DNA from: Nipponacmea schrenckii
Lineage: Eukaryota; Mollusca; Gastropoda; Lottiidae
Reading direction: 5' to 3'
NCBI GenBank assembly: GCA_030562195.1
Contig: JAUJPP010000006.1
Location: 868,001-932,000, forward strand
Length of the DNA stretch: 64,000 nucleotides
The number at the start of each line of letters is the position of its first letter. Positions within the stretch are counted from its first letter, which is position 1. The position numbers were made by a program, and so were the translations under genes. The notes under the pieces are model-generated. The model made no database searches. It saw only the letters and a list, made by a program, of their open reading frames with translations, and was not told the origin of the DNA. Shown here one piece after another: positions 31,937 through 44,045 of the stretch.

Positions 31937-32628
31937 AAACATGTCAAAAATTTAAGGCGGTTTATTTTACAGTAAAATCAAGCCAACTATTTGATTATTG
32001 ATGTTTATACTGAATTATCCATGTATTCTTAATCACACGAACTGAATGTGGACTATATTTAACGTGAAGTTATTTGAATTAACTGTTCTGTTTTAATATA
32101 AGGAGCTACAACTATTTCACAGGAGATATAGAAAGTTAAAACTGATTTCAATTAATTTATTATATTATAAAAAAGGAAATTTAAATATATTCCTTTCCTG
32201 TAGCTGGAGATAATAAATGATAAACCAAAAAACTCGAGTAACTGTTGAATATAATTAAAAGTTTTAAACAATCATAAATATATGTCCATCTCTATACGGA
32301 CTGGATAAACGAAAATCAAAATAATAATGGACTAATGAAAAATTTGTCGGCCCTCCCTTGGACTGGATACTCGAAAATGAAAAATGCACTAATGAAAATT
32401 CGTCTGCATTCCCTTGGTAATTAGCTATAAATTAGGGACTCGTGAGACAAACTTTTAATTATTTTACAATATAATTATATATATGTGTTAGCCGTCCAAT
32501 TATCCAATATATATATCAATAAATGAAAATAAGGAAACCCATCTTTAAATCATAGTTCAATAAACAAAAATAATAAAATAGGTAAACAACATGAACAATA
32601 AATAGAATAAAATTATAATTTAACTTAT
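31937..32628 (-). other. 3' flank of TRIM copy 4
   Basis: Like 46815-47429. Minus AATAAA at 32157-32162 is a candidate polyadenylation signal. No open frame of note. Confidence 0.5.
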
Positions 32629-34299
32629 CTACCATTTGTCCTTTACCTCTTTTATTAAAATTCTGATAGAAAATTGTCCATCTTTGTCCACAAAACCATT
32701 GTCGATATTTTGTAATTCTTTGAGATCAATAAAGTCATTATAACCATACCCATCACCACCTGCTTCAAACTCATAAGTAATGAGAGGTTCCGATTTAGAT
32801 TCTCCGGCGACTTTATTTAGAAGAGTAAAACTATATTCTACTTTTACTTTCTTAATGTCACCTTTCTTATTATCTCTTGTCTCTTGGTCGCTTGTCTCTT
32901 GGACGCTTGTCTCTTGGTCGCTTGTCTCTTGGTCGCGTGTCTCTTGGTCGCTTGTCTCTTGGTCGCTTGTCTCTTGGTCGCTTGTCTCTTGATCGCTTGT
33001 CTTACATAAACCAAGATAAACACCTAGAGTATCAACATCATCCTCACATTCACGGCATACCATCACATACCATTTACATTCACCAAAATTAAAATATCTA
33101 TCTTGATATTCCCCAACTTTACTAGAAATATTATTTATGTTAAATTTCAGGGTAAAATTTGGTTTATTGAAATTTTTACATTCACCAACCAATTTCTCTA
33201 GTTCATCTCTGACGTCACTTCTAGGTAGAAAACCCGGGAATTGTAAATCAGGAACGACCAAATATTTCTGGTTAACTTTCATTTCATCGTTTCTATTTCT
33301 CTCATTTCTTTCTACCATTTTAACAACCGACTCTCCTTCTAGGGTAATCAGAGAATCTTTAATGGCTGATTTTAGTTCAGTGATGGAAATTTCCATTTCT
33401 TTTCTTAAACTTTCCAACTTTTCTCTTTCTTCATCTCTAGTATTGTTGATTTGAGTTTTAATTTGTTCAGCTCGAGATCCAAGATCGAGGACAAGTTTAG
33501 AAATAAGCTGGACTTGTTGATCCACCTTGTTACACGCCTCATCACAACAAATATCAATCTCACTCAGTTTAGTTGTCAGGTGATCTGAAAATGTCTGTAA
33601 ACGATCGATCTGAGCCTGTAAATTAGTATTTAAACATTTTAAATCATCTCGTAGCTTGGTTTGGGTATCTTTATTGTCTAAATTCAATATCCGGTGTCCA
33701 TTGTGAACATCAACATAACATTGTAAACAAACACAGGTTTTACATTCCACACAATGAATTTCAATCGGTTTAGATGTATGAACAGGACACGGGTCTACAG
33801 GACTCTGGTTACCATGGTTACTGGGTTCCAATATATCTTCTTTTTTAATTCCATCCACAAAATCAATGATCACGTGATTATTAATGACAGGAATATTGCT
33901 ATGAATTTTCTTACAACCCTCACAAATATTTTGCTTACAATTAGTACATCGATGTTTAAGACTAGTTTGACTTTTACACATGTCACAGAGGCCTACGTAT
34001 ACTGCTAGTGCTGCCACCTCATTCATATTAGACACGTCACCAGTTTCTGTGTCAGTGTCTACTACGTCATCACTACCACTGACGTCATCACCTTCAGAAT
34101 AATCCTGGAATTCCTCGACTCCACCAGAAGGAAGTTGAATTTGTACACGACAGAGAGGACATGGAAATTGTCCGTCTTGGAGAGATTTGTTGACGTAATC
34201 ATGTAAACATTGACAACAATAAACATGTAAACATGTCAATATTTTAGGTTGTTTACGATCATGTAAACAAATACTACAAGTTCTATCTAGTTTTTCCAT
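32629..34299 (-). CDS. TRIM-MATH E3 ligase-like protein, copy 4
   Basis: Intact 556-residue single exon, the best reference copy. RING C8, C11, C23, H25, C28, C31, C47, C50. B-box1 C105, C108, C118, C121, C126, C129, H133, H142. B-box2 C171, H174, C183, C186, C191, C194, H199, H202 without the ESNRG insertion. Coiled coil about 205-335, with a local LDLGS replacement near 271-275 that adds three residues and shifts the heptad register. MATH-like domain from about 381 (FNFGECKW, LGVYL, VEYSFTLLN, FIDLKELQN, GFVDKDGQFSIRI) to KEVKDKW. Eight QETSD-type units lie between the LGVYL and VEYSF strands. Probable ubiquitin ligase with MATH-mediated target binding; target unknown. Confidence 0.92.
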   Translation of the reverse strand: MEKLDRTCSICLHDRKQPKILTCLHVYCCQCLHDYVNKSLQDGQFPCPLCRVQIQLPSGGVEEFQDYSEGDDVSGSDDVVDTDTETGDVSNMNEVAALAVYVGLCDMCKSQTSLKHRCTNCKQNICEGCKKIHSNIPVINNHVIIDFVDGIKKEDILEPSNHGNQSPVDPCPVHTSKPIEIHCVECKTCVCLQCYVDVHNGHRILNLDNKDTQTKLRDDLKCLNTNLQAQIDRLQTFSDHLTTKLSEIDICCDEACNKVDQQVQLISKLVLDLGSRAEQIKTQINNTRDEEREKLESLRKEMEISITELKSAIKDSLITLEGESVVKMVERNERNRNDEMKVNQKYLVVPDLQFPGFLPRSDVRDELEKLVGECKNFNKPNFTLKFNINNISSKVGEYQDRYFNFGECKWYVMVCRECEDDVDTLGVYLGLCKTSDQETSDQETSDQETSDQETRDQETSDQETSVQETSDQETRDNKKGDIKKVKVEYSFTLLNKVAGESKSEPLITYEFEAGGDGYGYNDFIDLKELQNIDNGFVDKDGQFSIRILIKEVKDKW

Positions 34300-34413
34300 G
34301 ACAATTTTAGTTTATAATCAGGAATAATTAATCTTTTCCACACCTAGCAGTATCCTAACCTGGTTATACAGGTTGATTTTAGTCTATCTTCCAACTTCTA
34401 TAATCCTATATCT

Positions 34414-34431
34414 ACTTTCACTTTCACTTTT
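34414..34431 (-). promoter_or_regulatory. IRF/ISRE-like site, TRIM copy 4
   Basis: Minus AAAAGTGAAAGTGAAAGT, 115 bp upstream of the ATG. Confidence 0.5.
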
Positions 34432-35771
34432 AGTAGCGAACTCGGTTTATATTACGTCTGTAATTTGAAATTAGATAACTCATTATTTCCCATTGAGACC
34501 TACACTATCGTCCTATTCAACTTGGTCTAAATGTTAAGATTTTAATCCAAGATAAATCATATATAATTATGGTTAATAATAATTCGACAGTATCCTAGAT
34601 GTGTTTCGGACAAGAAATATAGTTTTACTTCCTCCTTCACTGAATAATATTTCTACACGTTGACTATAGTAAATTATATTGTACACCTAGATTAACCAGT
34701 CTTTTGATAGTAGTCGCGATCTTTATGTTGTCCATTATGTCGATTATCGAAGATTATTATGAAAATACAATATGTAAAATTGATATGCATGTATATGATA
34801 ATAGAAGAGTATAATAATAGTAGAGAGGTATATCACAATAATGCATTCTAAATATATTTGTCATCATGCTAGTAACTACTATTTTAAGAGTATTATTTAT
34901 GTATAGTAACGACCAAACATTTATTGAAAACAGTTTTCTATACCCAGTCTATAGTGAATATTAATCAGCAAGTTTCGATATGAATTGTTTGATAATGATA
35001 GGTTTAAAGAATAATTTTCAATCAATGATTGCCCCCGAGGTCATTTATACTACACGTTGTTTAAAAGTGATTGTAAAGAGATGTTTTTTTTTTGTATTTA
35101 GGAGGAAGAGGGGTGGGGGGGGGGGGGGGGGTGAGACCGATTTTATCGATTGCATTATTACATTATGAAATCAGACATCTGTGGTTCTCACTATACCACT
35201 AAGAACTAACAGCTTTGAAGTAGTTACGTCATATACTGTTTTCTGGTTTTTAATAATTGTAACAAACTATTGCCAGAAAATGTTTGATTGACCAGACGTA
35301 AGATCTTTAGTTAAAGTTTTATTCTTGGATAATCGAGTCTACATAATCAAGGCCGAATTACGCAAAAATAGTCGATCGTTCATCCATAATGGAATTTAGA
35401 GGATCGTTTACGAGCACACAAACTGTTTCTCTCTTAACAATCGGAACAGATTCGTACGAAAATGATTTACCGCTTCCAGTTATGGTACTTATACAAATGT
35501 CTTGGTTATCTAAAAGCGTCTGCGTCCGCTTTTTTCTGGTTTTCGCTCACACATTCGATAGAAAACTAGTTTTGAATTAATATAAACAACGATTCAATGG
35601 AGGCCGCCATTTTGAATTAGTCCAAATGTTACGGGATCACTGATTGGATACATTCAGTAGTGACGTATGGTTTGCCAAGGGAGGTTATTAGTCTCTAATG
35701 GCGAGAATCTGGGCTTGTGAAAACAACGTTTGGTTTCTTTCAATATCTAAACGTTGCTTTAGGAACATGAA
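34432..35771. other. Upstream flank of TRIM copy 4, G-run and intergenic
   Basis: 34432-34740 is shared TRIM flank. 34690-35130 is similar to 39230-39492 (CCCAGTCTATAGT, CAGCAAGTTTCGATATGAAT, GATAATGATAGGTTTAAAGA), each ending in a long G run (here 35112-35131). 35130-35771 shows no gene I can support; a 63-codon frame at 35389 is unremarkable. Confidence 0.5.
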
Positions 35772-37250
35772 CAAATGGAGGTGTCTGATGCAGTAATTTG
35801 TGTGAACTCTACAAAATGGTGATGTCTGATGCAGTATGTTGTGTGAACTCTACAAAATGGTGATGTCTGATGCAGTATGTTGTGTGAACTCTACAAAATG
35901 GTGATGTCTGATGCAGTATGTTGTGTGAACTCTACAAAATAGTGATGTCTGATGCAGTATGTTGTGTGAACTCTACAAAATGGTGATGTCTGATACAGTA
36001 TGTTGTGTGAACTCTACAAAATGGTGATGTCTGATGTAGTATGTTGTGTGAACTCTACAAAATGGTGATGTCTGATACAGTATGTTGTGTGAACTCTACA
36101 AAATGGTGATGTCTGATGCAGTATGTTGTGTGAACTCTACAAAATGGTGATGTCTGATGCAGTATGTTGTGTGAACTCTACAAAATGGTGATGTCTGATG
36201 TAGTATGTTGTGTGAACCCTACAAAATGGAAATGTCTGATACAGTATGTTGTGTGAACTCTACAAAGTGGGAATGTCTGATGCAGTATGTTGTGTGAACT
36301 CTACAAAATGGTGATGTCTGATGCAGTATGTTGTGTGATCTCTACAAAATGGTGATGTCTGATGCAGTATGTTGTGTGAACTCTACAAAATGGTGATGTC
36401 TGATGCAGTATGTTGTGTGAACTCTACAAAATGGTGATGTCTGATGTAGTATGTTGTGTGAACCCTACAAAATGGAAATGTCTGATACAGTATGTTGTGT
36501 GAACTCTACAAAATGGAAATGTCTGATGCAGTATGTTGTGTGAACTCTACAAAATGGTGATGTCTGATGTAGTATGTTGTATGAACTCTACAAAATGGTG
36601 ATGTCTGATACAGTATGTTGTGTGAACTCTACAAAATGGTGATGTCTGATGCAGTATGTTGTGTGAACTCTACAAAATGGTGATGTCTGATGTAGTATGT
36701 TGTGTGAACTCTACAAAATGGTGATGTCTGATACAGTATGTTGTGTGAACTCTACAAAATGGTGATGTCTGATGCAGTATGTTGTGTGAACTCTACAAAA
36801 TGGTGATGTCTGATGCAGTATGTTGTGTGAACTCTACAAAATGGTGATGTCTGATGTAGTATGTTGTGTGAACCCTACAAAATGGAAATGTCTGATACAG
36901 TATGTTGTGTGAACTCTACAAAGTGGGAATGTCTGATGCAGTATGTTGTGTGAACTCTACAAAATGGTGATGTCTGATGCAGTATGTTGTGTGAACTCTA
37001 CAAAGTGATGATGTCTGATGCAGTATGTTCTGTGAACTCTACAAAATGGTGATGTCTGATACAGTATGTTGTGTGAACTCTACAAAATAGAAATGTCTGA
37101 TGCAGTATGTTGTGTGAACTCTACAAAATGGTGATGTCTGATGCAGTATGTTGTGTGAACTCTACAAAGTGGTGATGTCTGATGCAGTATGTTCTGTGAA
37201 CTCTACAAAATGGTGATGTCTGATACAGATTTTTTTTTCTACAAAATGGT
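35772..37250. repeat. 41-bp minisatellite, about 36 units, with higher-order repeat
   Basis: Unit: ATGGTGATGTCTGATGCAGT, ATGTTGTGTGAACTCTACAA, A. Variant units (AACCCTAC; AAAGTGGGAATG) recur at 36215/36871 and 36262/36918, that is 656 bp or 16 units apart, so a large block was duplicated as a whole. Period not a multiple of three; not coding. Confidence 0.95.
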
Positions 37251-37736
37251 TTGTCGAGAAATAGTTTATCGACTTTGTACTACCGATTTTTTCAATAAGC
37301 TTTTTTTCGGTATGACTTCAAAATTCAACGTAGAATATTCTCGGGGAAACTTATTTATTTGAAAGTATTCAATACTAATAATGGTAGGATTTCTATCAGA
37401 ACTTAATACAATGTAAATGTTTTCAATGTAAGTGTTGGTTTCTATCAATATGTTATTGTTATTGTCTGATTTTATCTAGTCATTACTTGCAATATATTTT
37501 AATATCATTGTTGTCCTCTTTCTTAAACAGCCACGGCGACCACCACAACAATCTTTGTTACAATTTGAATGCTTAAATTACCTTTTATCATTGGCTAAAA
37601 TCGTGTTTGACGATAGAGGGTATTTCCCTGTAGAAACTACCCAACTTGAACTAAATAATTTCAAATCAGACCAACTATATCTAGAGCTGTGAACAGCTCC
37701 GAGCGTTGAACTATGGCATTCGAACCTTTGATACTG
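37251..37736. other. Intergenic between two minisatellites
   Basis: No supported gene or repeat. Confidence 0.35.
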
Positions 37737-39008
37737 TTAGCCTGTTAGCTTTCAACCTAGGTACTTAAGCTTTCAACCCTGGTACTTTAAGCTTTCAAAC
37801 GTGGTACTTTAAGCTTTCAACCCTGGTACTTTCAACTGTGGTGTTTTAATCTTTCAACTGTGGTACTTTAAGCTTCCAACTGTTGTACTTTCAGCTTTCA
37901 ACCGTGGTTCTTTGAGCTTCCAATTGTGATACTTTAAGCTTTAAACTGTGGTTCTTTAAGCTTTCAATTGCTTTCAATTGTGGAACTTTAATATTCAACT
38001 GTGGTACTTTAAGATTTCAACTGTGGTTCTTTAAGCTTTCAATTGCTTTCAATTGTGGAACTTTAAGCTTTCAATTGTGGTAATTTAAGCTTTGAACTGT
38101 GGTACTTTAAGCTTTCAACTGTGGTACTTTAAGCTTTCAACTGTGGTACTTTAAGCTTCCAACTGTTGTACTTTAAGCTTTCAACCGTGGTTCTTTGAGC
38201 TTCCAATTGTGATACTTTAAGCTTTCAACCGTGGTACTTTAAGCTTTCAACCGTGGTACTTTAAGCTTTCAACTGTGGTACTTTAAGCTTTCAACTGTGG
38301 TACTTTAATCTTTCAAATGTGGTACTTTAATCTTTCAACTGTGGTACTTTAAGCTTCCAACTGTGGTACTTTAAGCTTTCAATTGTGGTACTTTAATCTT
38401 TTAATTGTGATACTTTAAGCTTTGAACTGTGGTACTTAAGCTTTCAACTGTGGTACTTTAAACTTTCAACCGTTGAACTTTAAGCTTTCAACTGTGGTAC
38501 TTTAAACTTTCAACCGTTGAACTTTAAGCTGTCAACTGTGGTTCTTTGAACTTCCAACTGTGGTACTTTAAGCTTTCAATTGTGGTACCTTAAGCTTCCA
38601 ACTGTGGTACTTTAAGCTTTCAAGTGTGGTACCTTAAGCTTCCAACTGTGGTACTTTAAACTTCCAACTGTGGTACTTTAAACTTCCAACTGTGGTACTT
38701 TAAGCTTTCAACTGTGGTACTTTAAACTTCCAACAGTGGTACTTTAAACTTCCAACTGTGGTACTTTAAACTTCCAACAGTGGTACTTTAAACTTCCAAC
38801 TGTGGTACTTTAAACTTCCAACTGTGATACTTTAAGCTTTCAACCGTGTTACTTTAAGCTTTAAACTGTGGTACTTTAATCTTTCAATTGTTGTACTTTA
38901 AGCTTCCAACTTTGATACTTTAAGCTTTCAACTGTATTACTTTAAGCTTTCAACTGTGATACTTTAAGCTTCCAACTGTGGTACTTTAATCTTTCAATGG
39001 TGATACTT
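37737..39008. repeat. 22-bp minisatellite, about 57 units
   Basis: Unit GGTACTTTAAGCTTTCAACT GT, variable (AACTTCCAAC, CCGTTGAAC, single-base indels). Much more diverged than the 41-bp and 45-bp arrays, so older or less homogenised. Confidence 0.9.
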
Positions 39009-39833
39009 TTACGCCTACAATAAGCGAACAAGGACTAAAAGGTCTGAGGTATTAGGGTGGCTGAAGAAACAATATAAACCAAGGAAGAGAAGTGAAATAA
39101 GTAGCTGGTTATTCATTTTTACGAATTGGAGACTAGAGAATAGCGAATATTAATAATAATACTGTTAGGAGTTTAATCCGAGATAATTCACTATGTATTT
39201 CTTCACTTTGACTAAAGTACATTCTATTGTACATCTAGATTAACCAGTCTCGTGATAGTAGTCACGATCTTTATGTTGTCCATTATGTTGAGGGTCGTAG
39301 TTAATTATATAAATACAATATGTACTAATAATGTTGTTTTTTTATACCCAGTCTATAGTAAATATTAATCAGCAAGTTTCGATATGAATCGTTTGATAAT
39401 GATAGGTTTAAAGAATAATTTTCAATCAATTGTTTAAAAGTGATTGTAAAGAGGAATTTTTTTTTGTATTTAGGAGGAAAGGGGGGGGGGGTTAGAGGTC
39501 GATTTTTAAGATGAATTAATATAGATAATGCATAGAATGTAAAACACGTTAATGTCTTTAGCATAGTAAAGAGATAATGAATAATATAACGAAAATAGGT
39601 CGGCACATGAATGATATCATTGAAGGTTCTAAAATACCTACAATAGCCCAGTATTCGGGTTTGTAAGAACATTTCCCATCCAGTAAAAATCAACAAACAC
39701 AAAATAACAAGGTAGAATAAATTAAGAGATAGATTTGATTAGATTTCTAGATAAAGACTAGAGAACGCTGGCTGAAACGTCGCTCAAATAAAGTTAGTAA
39801 TGGTATTCCATAAGAATTGTTTATTTTAGTTAA
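39009..39833. other. Partial copy of TRIM upstream flank and intergenic
   Basis: 39190-39492 repeats 34660-35130 including ACCAGTC...GTAGTCACGATCTTTATGTTGTCC and the G run (39480-39490). No TRIM coding sequence adjoins it. The 125-codon minus frame at 39325-39702 overlaps this repeat and is not considered a gene. Confidence 0.5.
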
Positions 39834-39886
39834 CGCTACCTGTATGAGTATGTGAAACGTTGAGTTAATAAATGTCAGAAATAGTA
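39834..39886. repeat. Left arm of inverted repeat flanking 39872-41351
   Basis: ACCTGTATGAGTATGTGAAACGTTGAGTTAATAAATGTCAGAAAT-type sequence; the inverse is at 41698-41745. The apparent start codon at 39872 lies inside this arm. Confidence 0.75.
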
Positions 39887-41351
39887 AATCCAAATATATC
39901 TAGTGCTTCTTTATCTGGTTTTAGTCGACATCATGATCCCGGGAAAGAACAAACAGTCCCACGTCTAGTTAATACAGATCCTCAGATGGTGCTTGCTGAA
40001 GCCGTGCCAGTATATACGGCTGAATCCACACCTAACTATGAGAACCAAACTAAAGTGGACCACCGATCTCATGTTCTACGTGGTCATGCTGAACCTGTTC
40101 ATTCCTCCCACAAGCCACAGCTCTCCAACTCGTCGGAAGTATACCGCAACGAACTCGCCAGAAAAAGTGAAATGTTTTTGAAAGCAAATTCACAAAAGAC
40201 ATTGTCTCCAGAAAGTTACAGAATGGGACCCGGTAGTAAATCTAATTCCGATTTTAGTCGAAGTCCCCAGCAACATTTTGACGGATATCCGGCGAGACGC
40301 AGTGCTAGTACCCAGAAATCCTGGAACGACCGACAAATCATCTCAGCCCACCAACCATGTCGGAGCCCAGAAACATGACGCATAAAACCACACAGAATTC
40401 ATCGTCGGTGATTAACCTAATAGATCGGTTTGAGAAGAGTCCGATTCAGATGGATTCTGATAAACAACCATCCATGACGTCCACACCACTAACTCATCGT
40501 CGACACAACCAACTATCACCAGAGCAGGAATCGTTCCAAACTCCCCACAGAGGTCGCCACCGAGATCAAGAGTCCTATAACCGATCTCCACCACGATCTA
40601 GGTCACAAGATCGGAATAACCCAAGGTCCCAAGAATCTAGTCAACAACGATATCGCGATCGCGAATCCAGTCAGAATCGCCAGAAAGATCACCGAGGGTC
40701 ACAAGACAACCATGGTACCCAGATCCGAAGACAAGATTCATTTCGACATCAGGATCAGTTTCCTCAACTCGACTACAACCACAATCCATCTGAACTTAGA
40801 AACAGCAAGGCTCAGACATATCCAGTACCAAACCTCGACGTAATCAACCACAAGCTACTCCAAACATGAACCATTATAACCAAGAACAGTTCAGTCAGAA
40901 CCCAAGATATCCCTCTTCAAACCATCAACATCTTCCTGATACCCAGCAATATCATCAACATTTCAACGATAAATCACCGCCCACTAATAATCAACATCAA
41001 ACACCTACAAACCATCACCCACCAACCAACAGTCAAACACCATCAAGCCATCAGAAACCATCAAGCCATCAAATCCTCTCCAGCCATTATTCAAGCCAGC
41101 CAACCAGTCAATATCAGGTGTATAAAGCGACGCCAGTAACTTACAATAAAAGAGATCAGGATAATACATACGGTTTCAGTGATCATGAAGACAATTATAC
41201 GGATCAGTTGAGAAAAGCATCGAAGGCTAAATCTAGTGCAGTGTTCGATAGGTATACTAATTCTACAACCAGTCCGCAATATGGCCGACAATCTGGCACC
41301 ATGGCCGTTGTGAAACCTACGGTGTTGCAGCCTAAACCGATGGACATATGA
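39872..41351 (+). pseudogene. Ser/Gln/His/Pro-rich coding region split over three frames
   Basis: Three open segments follow each other in different registers: 39872-40378 (168 aa), 40357-40869 (170 aa) and 40866-41351 (161 aa). Together they look like one roughly 490-residue low-complexity protein: RHxDQxSxx/RDRESSQNRQKD repeats in the middle, NQH/PTN/SSHQ runs next, and a more ordered C-terminus (QLRKASKAKSSAVFDRYTNS...QYGRQSGTMAVVKPTVLQPKPMDI region). I do not recognise the family. Open length and biased composition argue for coding origin; the two frame changes argue for a pseudogene or captured exon. AATAAA at 41519 could be its 3' end. Inverted repeats bracket it (39834-39886, 41698-41745), suggesting capture by a transposon. 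Programmed frameshifting or assembly error cannot be excluded. Confidence 0.6.
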
Positions 41352-41599
41352 AAACGTTGTATTTTCTTGAAATACAAATAAACAAAACTGATCCCAGAGC
41401 AGGGAATATACCCACGAATGCTTACAGCTTACCAATGAGAAGTCTGAAGAAATGAAACTGAAGCGATATTAATGTCTCTTAATGATGATGATAATATATA
41501 AGCTGCAATATTTTATAAAATAAACTTATTGTTATATTAACTGATACTAACGTATTGTTTTAAAATGTTCCCTATACATCAATCGAACATGAAATGAAA

Positions 41600-41700
41600 T
41601 GTATGGAGTTTTACTTCCTACTCTTTGGCACCTTATTGTCTAATGCAATGAAAATTAAATGAATGGAGTTTTACGTCCTGCTCTTCTGCACCCACTTCAT
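41600..41700. repeat. Short tandem duplication
   Basis: GGAGTTTTACTTCCTACTCTTTGGCACC recurs as GGAGTTTTACGTCCTGCTCTTCTGCACC about 64 bp later. Two copies. The interval 41352-41600 holds only the presumed 3' UTR. Confidence 0.6.
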
Positions 41701-41895
41701 TTCTGACATTTATTAACTCAATGTTCCACATGCTAATACAGGCAGTGTTATTAAATATTATAAAGAATCACAAGATATATAGATATACTATTTCTGTTTA
41801 TTAACTCAACGTTCCACATGCTAATACAGACAGTGTTATTAAATATTATATAGAATCACAAGAGATATAGATATACTATTTCTGTTTATTAACTC
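41698..41895. repeat. Right inverted-repeat arm with about 103-bp tandem copies
   Basis: ATTTCTGACATTTATTAACTCAATG, CACATGCTAATACAGGCAG and TATTAAATATTATA repeat from about 41706 and 41809, with a third start near 41887. The first copy is the inverse of 39834-39886. Confidence 0.75.
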
Positions 41896-41911
41896 AATAC
41901 TGAAGACTGAA

Positions 41912-42640
41912 GATAAACTGCGGGATATATCTTTGTTACAATAAACAAATGGATGCCTAGCAAGATACGCCCACTTTAAAGTATATTTCTGTTTTAACAC
42001 ATGCTGAAACTATGATATTATTTGGGACTAATCAAAGATCTTATCAATATAAATGTTTACACCAGATTCCATTCACATCCGATGAAACCTAGTCTCTATC
42101 GCGCTCACCCGCTAATTTTCAAGCCTTTGGCCTGAATCAAGGGCAATTACTCAATAAAGTTCATCGAAAAATCGTCAATATCGAACTTGTCCGAGATCTC
42201 ATAATTAAAAATGTTTACAGCAAGTTTCATTCAATTCAAATGAATACTGTTGTCTCTATCGCGTTCATGAGACAATTTGAACGCGTATTTACTAAGCCAA
42301 GTCGAATTAATCTGTTAATAGAAAAGTCGTCACAATCGAACCTGTCGAAGATCGCATCAACATAAATGTTCACGCTAATTTTCATTCAAATCCGATGAAA
42401 ACTATTGTGTCTATCGCGTTTACAATTCAATTTTGACACGTTTTGACTAAGACAAGTGCAATAACTAAGAAATGGTTCATCGAAAATTTCTATTTCGAAC
42501 TTGTCCAAATTTCTTTCAACTGAAAAAAATCAAGTCCCAATCGCGGTCACAAGCAATTGTGGACGAGCGGACAGAGGTGACGACAATATACGACCACATT
42601 ATAATGTGGGCGTCTAAAAATGGAATTTTCGGGCAGAATG
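41912..42640. mobile_element. Terminal-palindrome element, second copy
   Basis: Same start as 13886 (AAACTGCGGGATATATCTTT, ATACGCCCA), internal units with AATCGTCAAATTCGAACTTGT-type phrases, and the end ATACGACCACATTATAATGTGGGCG. Degenerate. Confidence 0.6.
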
Positions 42641-42890
42641 TAACAGTATGTTTCTTAAATATTTATTGACTGCAATCAACTCGTCATATCTTTGCTCGGT
42701 ACGGAGTCATGCTATACTTAATAAAGGCCTCAAAGACGATTGAAAGCAATATCAAATTATCTTCACGTGAATACAAGGGCTCTGAATGGCTGTATTTACT
42801 GGCGTTCAATCCAATCAAATCACTGTATACCATGATACAAGAAAGGTAGCTAAACATTGTAAAATATAGTAGGTCTTGTTGTTTGACAGA
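42641..42890 (+). repeat. Module head, left part (module 5)
   Basis: TATGTTTCTTAAATATTTATTGACT, CTCGGTACGGAGTCATGCTA and onward to AGGTCTTGTTGTTTG, as in the other heads. Interrupted by LINE sequence at 42891. Confidence 0.75.
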
Positions 42891-44045
42891 GTGAATTATG
42901 TTCAATTATTTAAGATACTGCTATCTAAGGGTATCTGTCCTTTATTAACTCGATTTTTGTTAATTATGTATCTGAATCAGAAAATCAGAGTAAAATGAGG
43001 AAATATTGTAACTGAAACTTTTAATGCCAGCAATGGTGTAAAGCAAGGTGGAGTCTTGTCTCCAATCTTATTTACAGTTTACCTTGATGAACTGTTAAAA
43101 CGCTGTAAGAACAGTGGCCTTGGTTGCCATATTGGTCACGTATACGTAGGAGCACTGGCTTACGCTGACGATCTCACATTATTGACATCCAGCAGACAAG
43201 CGCTTATTGGCCTACTTAATATAGCAAAACAATACTAAGAGGAGTATGACCTTAAGTTCAATCCTGAGAAAACAAAACTTATTTTCTTTTCACATGACAA
43301 AATACATAACAATCAGTTTAAGGACATATGTATTGATGATAAAAAGATAGAAATTGTTGAATCTGAGAAAGATTTAGGTAACATTCTCAGCTCCTCCTCA
43401 CCAAGAGAAAATATATTTCATGGTATTAATAGTTTTCTTGCGAAGGTTAATGTCACTATAAAGAATTTTACATATGCATCATCTGACACAAAATATACAT
43501 TATTTTAGACTTATTGTATGCCTCTGTATGGCTGTCAATTATGGGATTTGACCCACAAAACTATTGATAGATTTTATTGAGAAAAAGTGTTCGAAGACTA
43601 CTCGGTATATCCCCACACGCATATTATGTGACGATGTGAACATAGACACCCAACTTTATAAAAGAGTCATTAAGTTCTATTTTAGTACTATGTCTAGCAA
43701 CAATTTATGTTTGAATATGTGCAGCAAAGTCGTTTTAAATGGAAGTCAGTCTTCCATGTGTAATAACATTAATTTTATTTGTAAAAAGTACAATAAATAT
43801 GATATCCTAAATATAGGAGTAGGATAAATCAACTAGATTGTAATAATTATACTGAAAATGATGTCAGAACAGGGTCCACAATTAGGGAATATATCTCTTA
43901 CAGGGACGTTAATCCAAATAAAGCTAAAAATTTGAATCAAATTATAAATTTTATGTGTACTGTATAATGAAAATATGTAATCAATTGTACATAGATGTAT
44001 ATGTTTAACTTATGTGTACCATTAGTACGAATAAACTATTATTAA
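42891..44045 (+). mobile_element. LINE reverse transcriptase remnant
   Basis: GGVLSPILFTVYLDELL (about 43047-43100) and LAYADDLTLLTSS (about 43157-43195, catalytic YADD retained), then FNPEKTKLIFF and PLYGCQLWDL, typical of the RT and following region of non-LTR elements. Stops near 43238 and 43507 and further frame changes. The tail (43758-44045) equals 27591-27905 and ends GTACGAATAAACTATTATTA. 5'-truncated: no endonuclease. Confidence 0.8.

Noticed and set aside
34980..35168. 62-codon frame over the G run
   Set aside because: The end is created by the homopolymer; sequence is shared non-coding flank.
35389..35580. 63-codon plus frame
   Set aside because: No homology, no context, length expected by chance.
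39325..39702. 125-codon minus frame
   Set aside because: Overlaps duplicated TRIM flank and the homopolymer; no domain.
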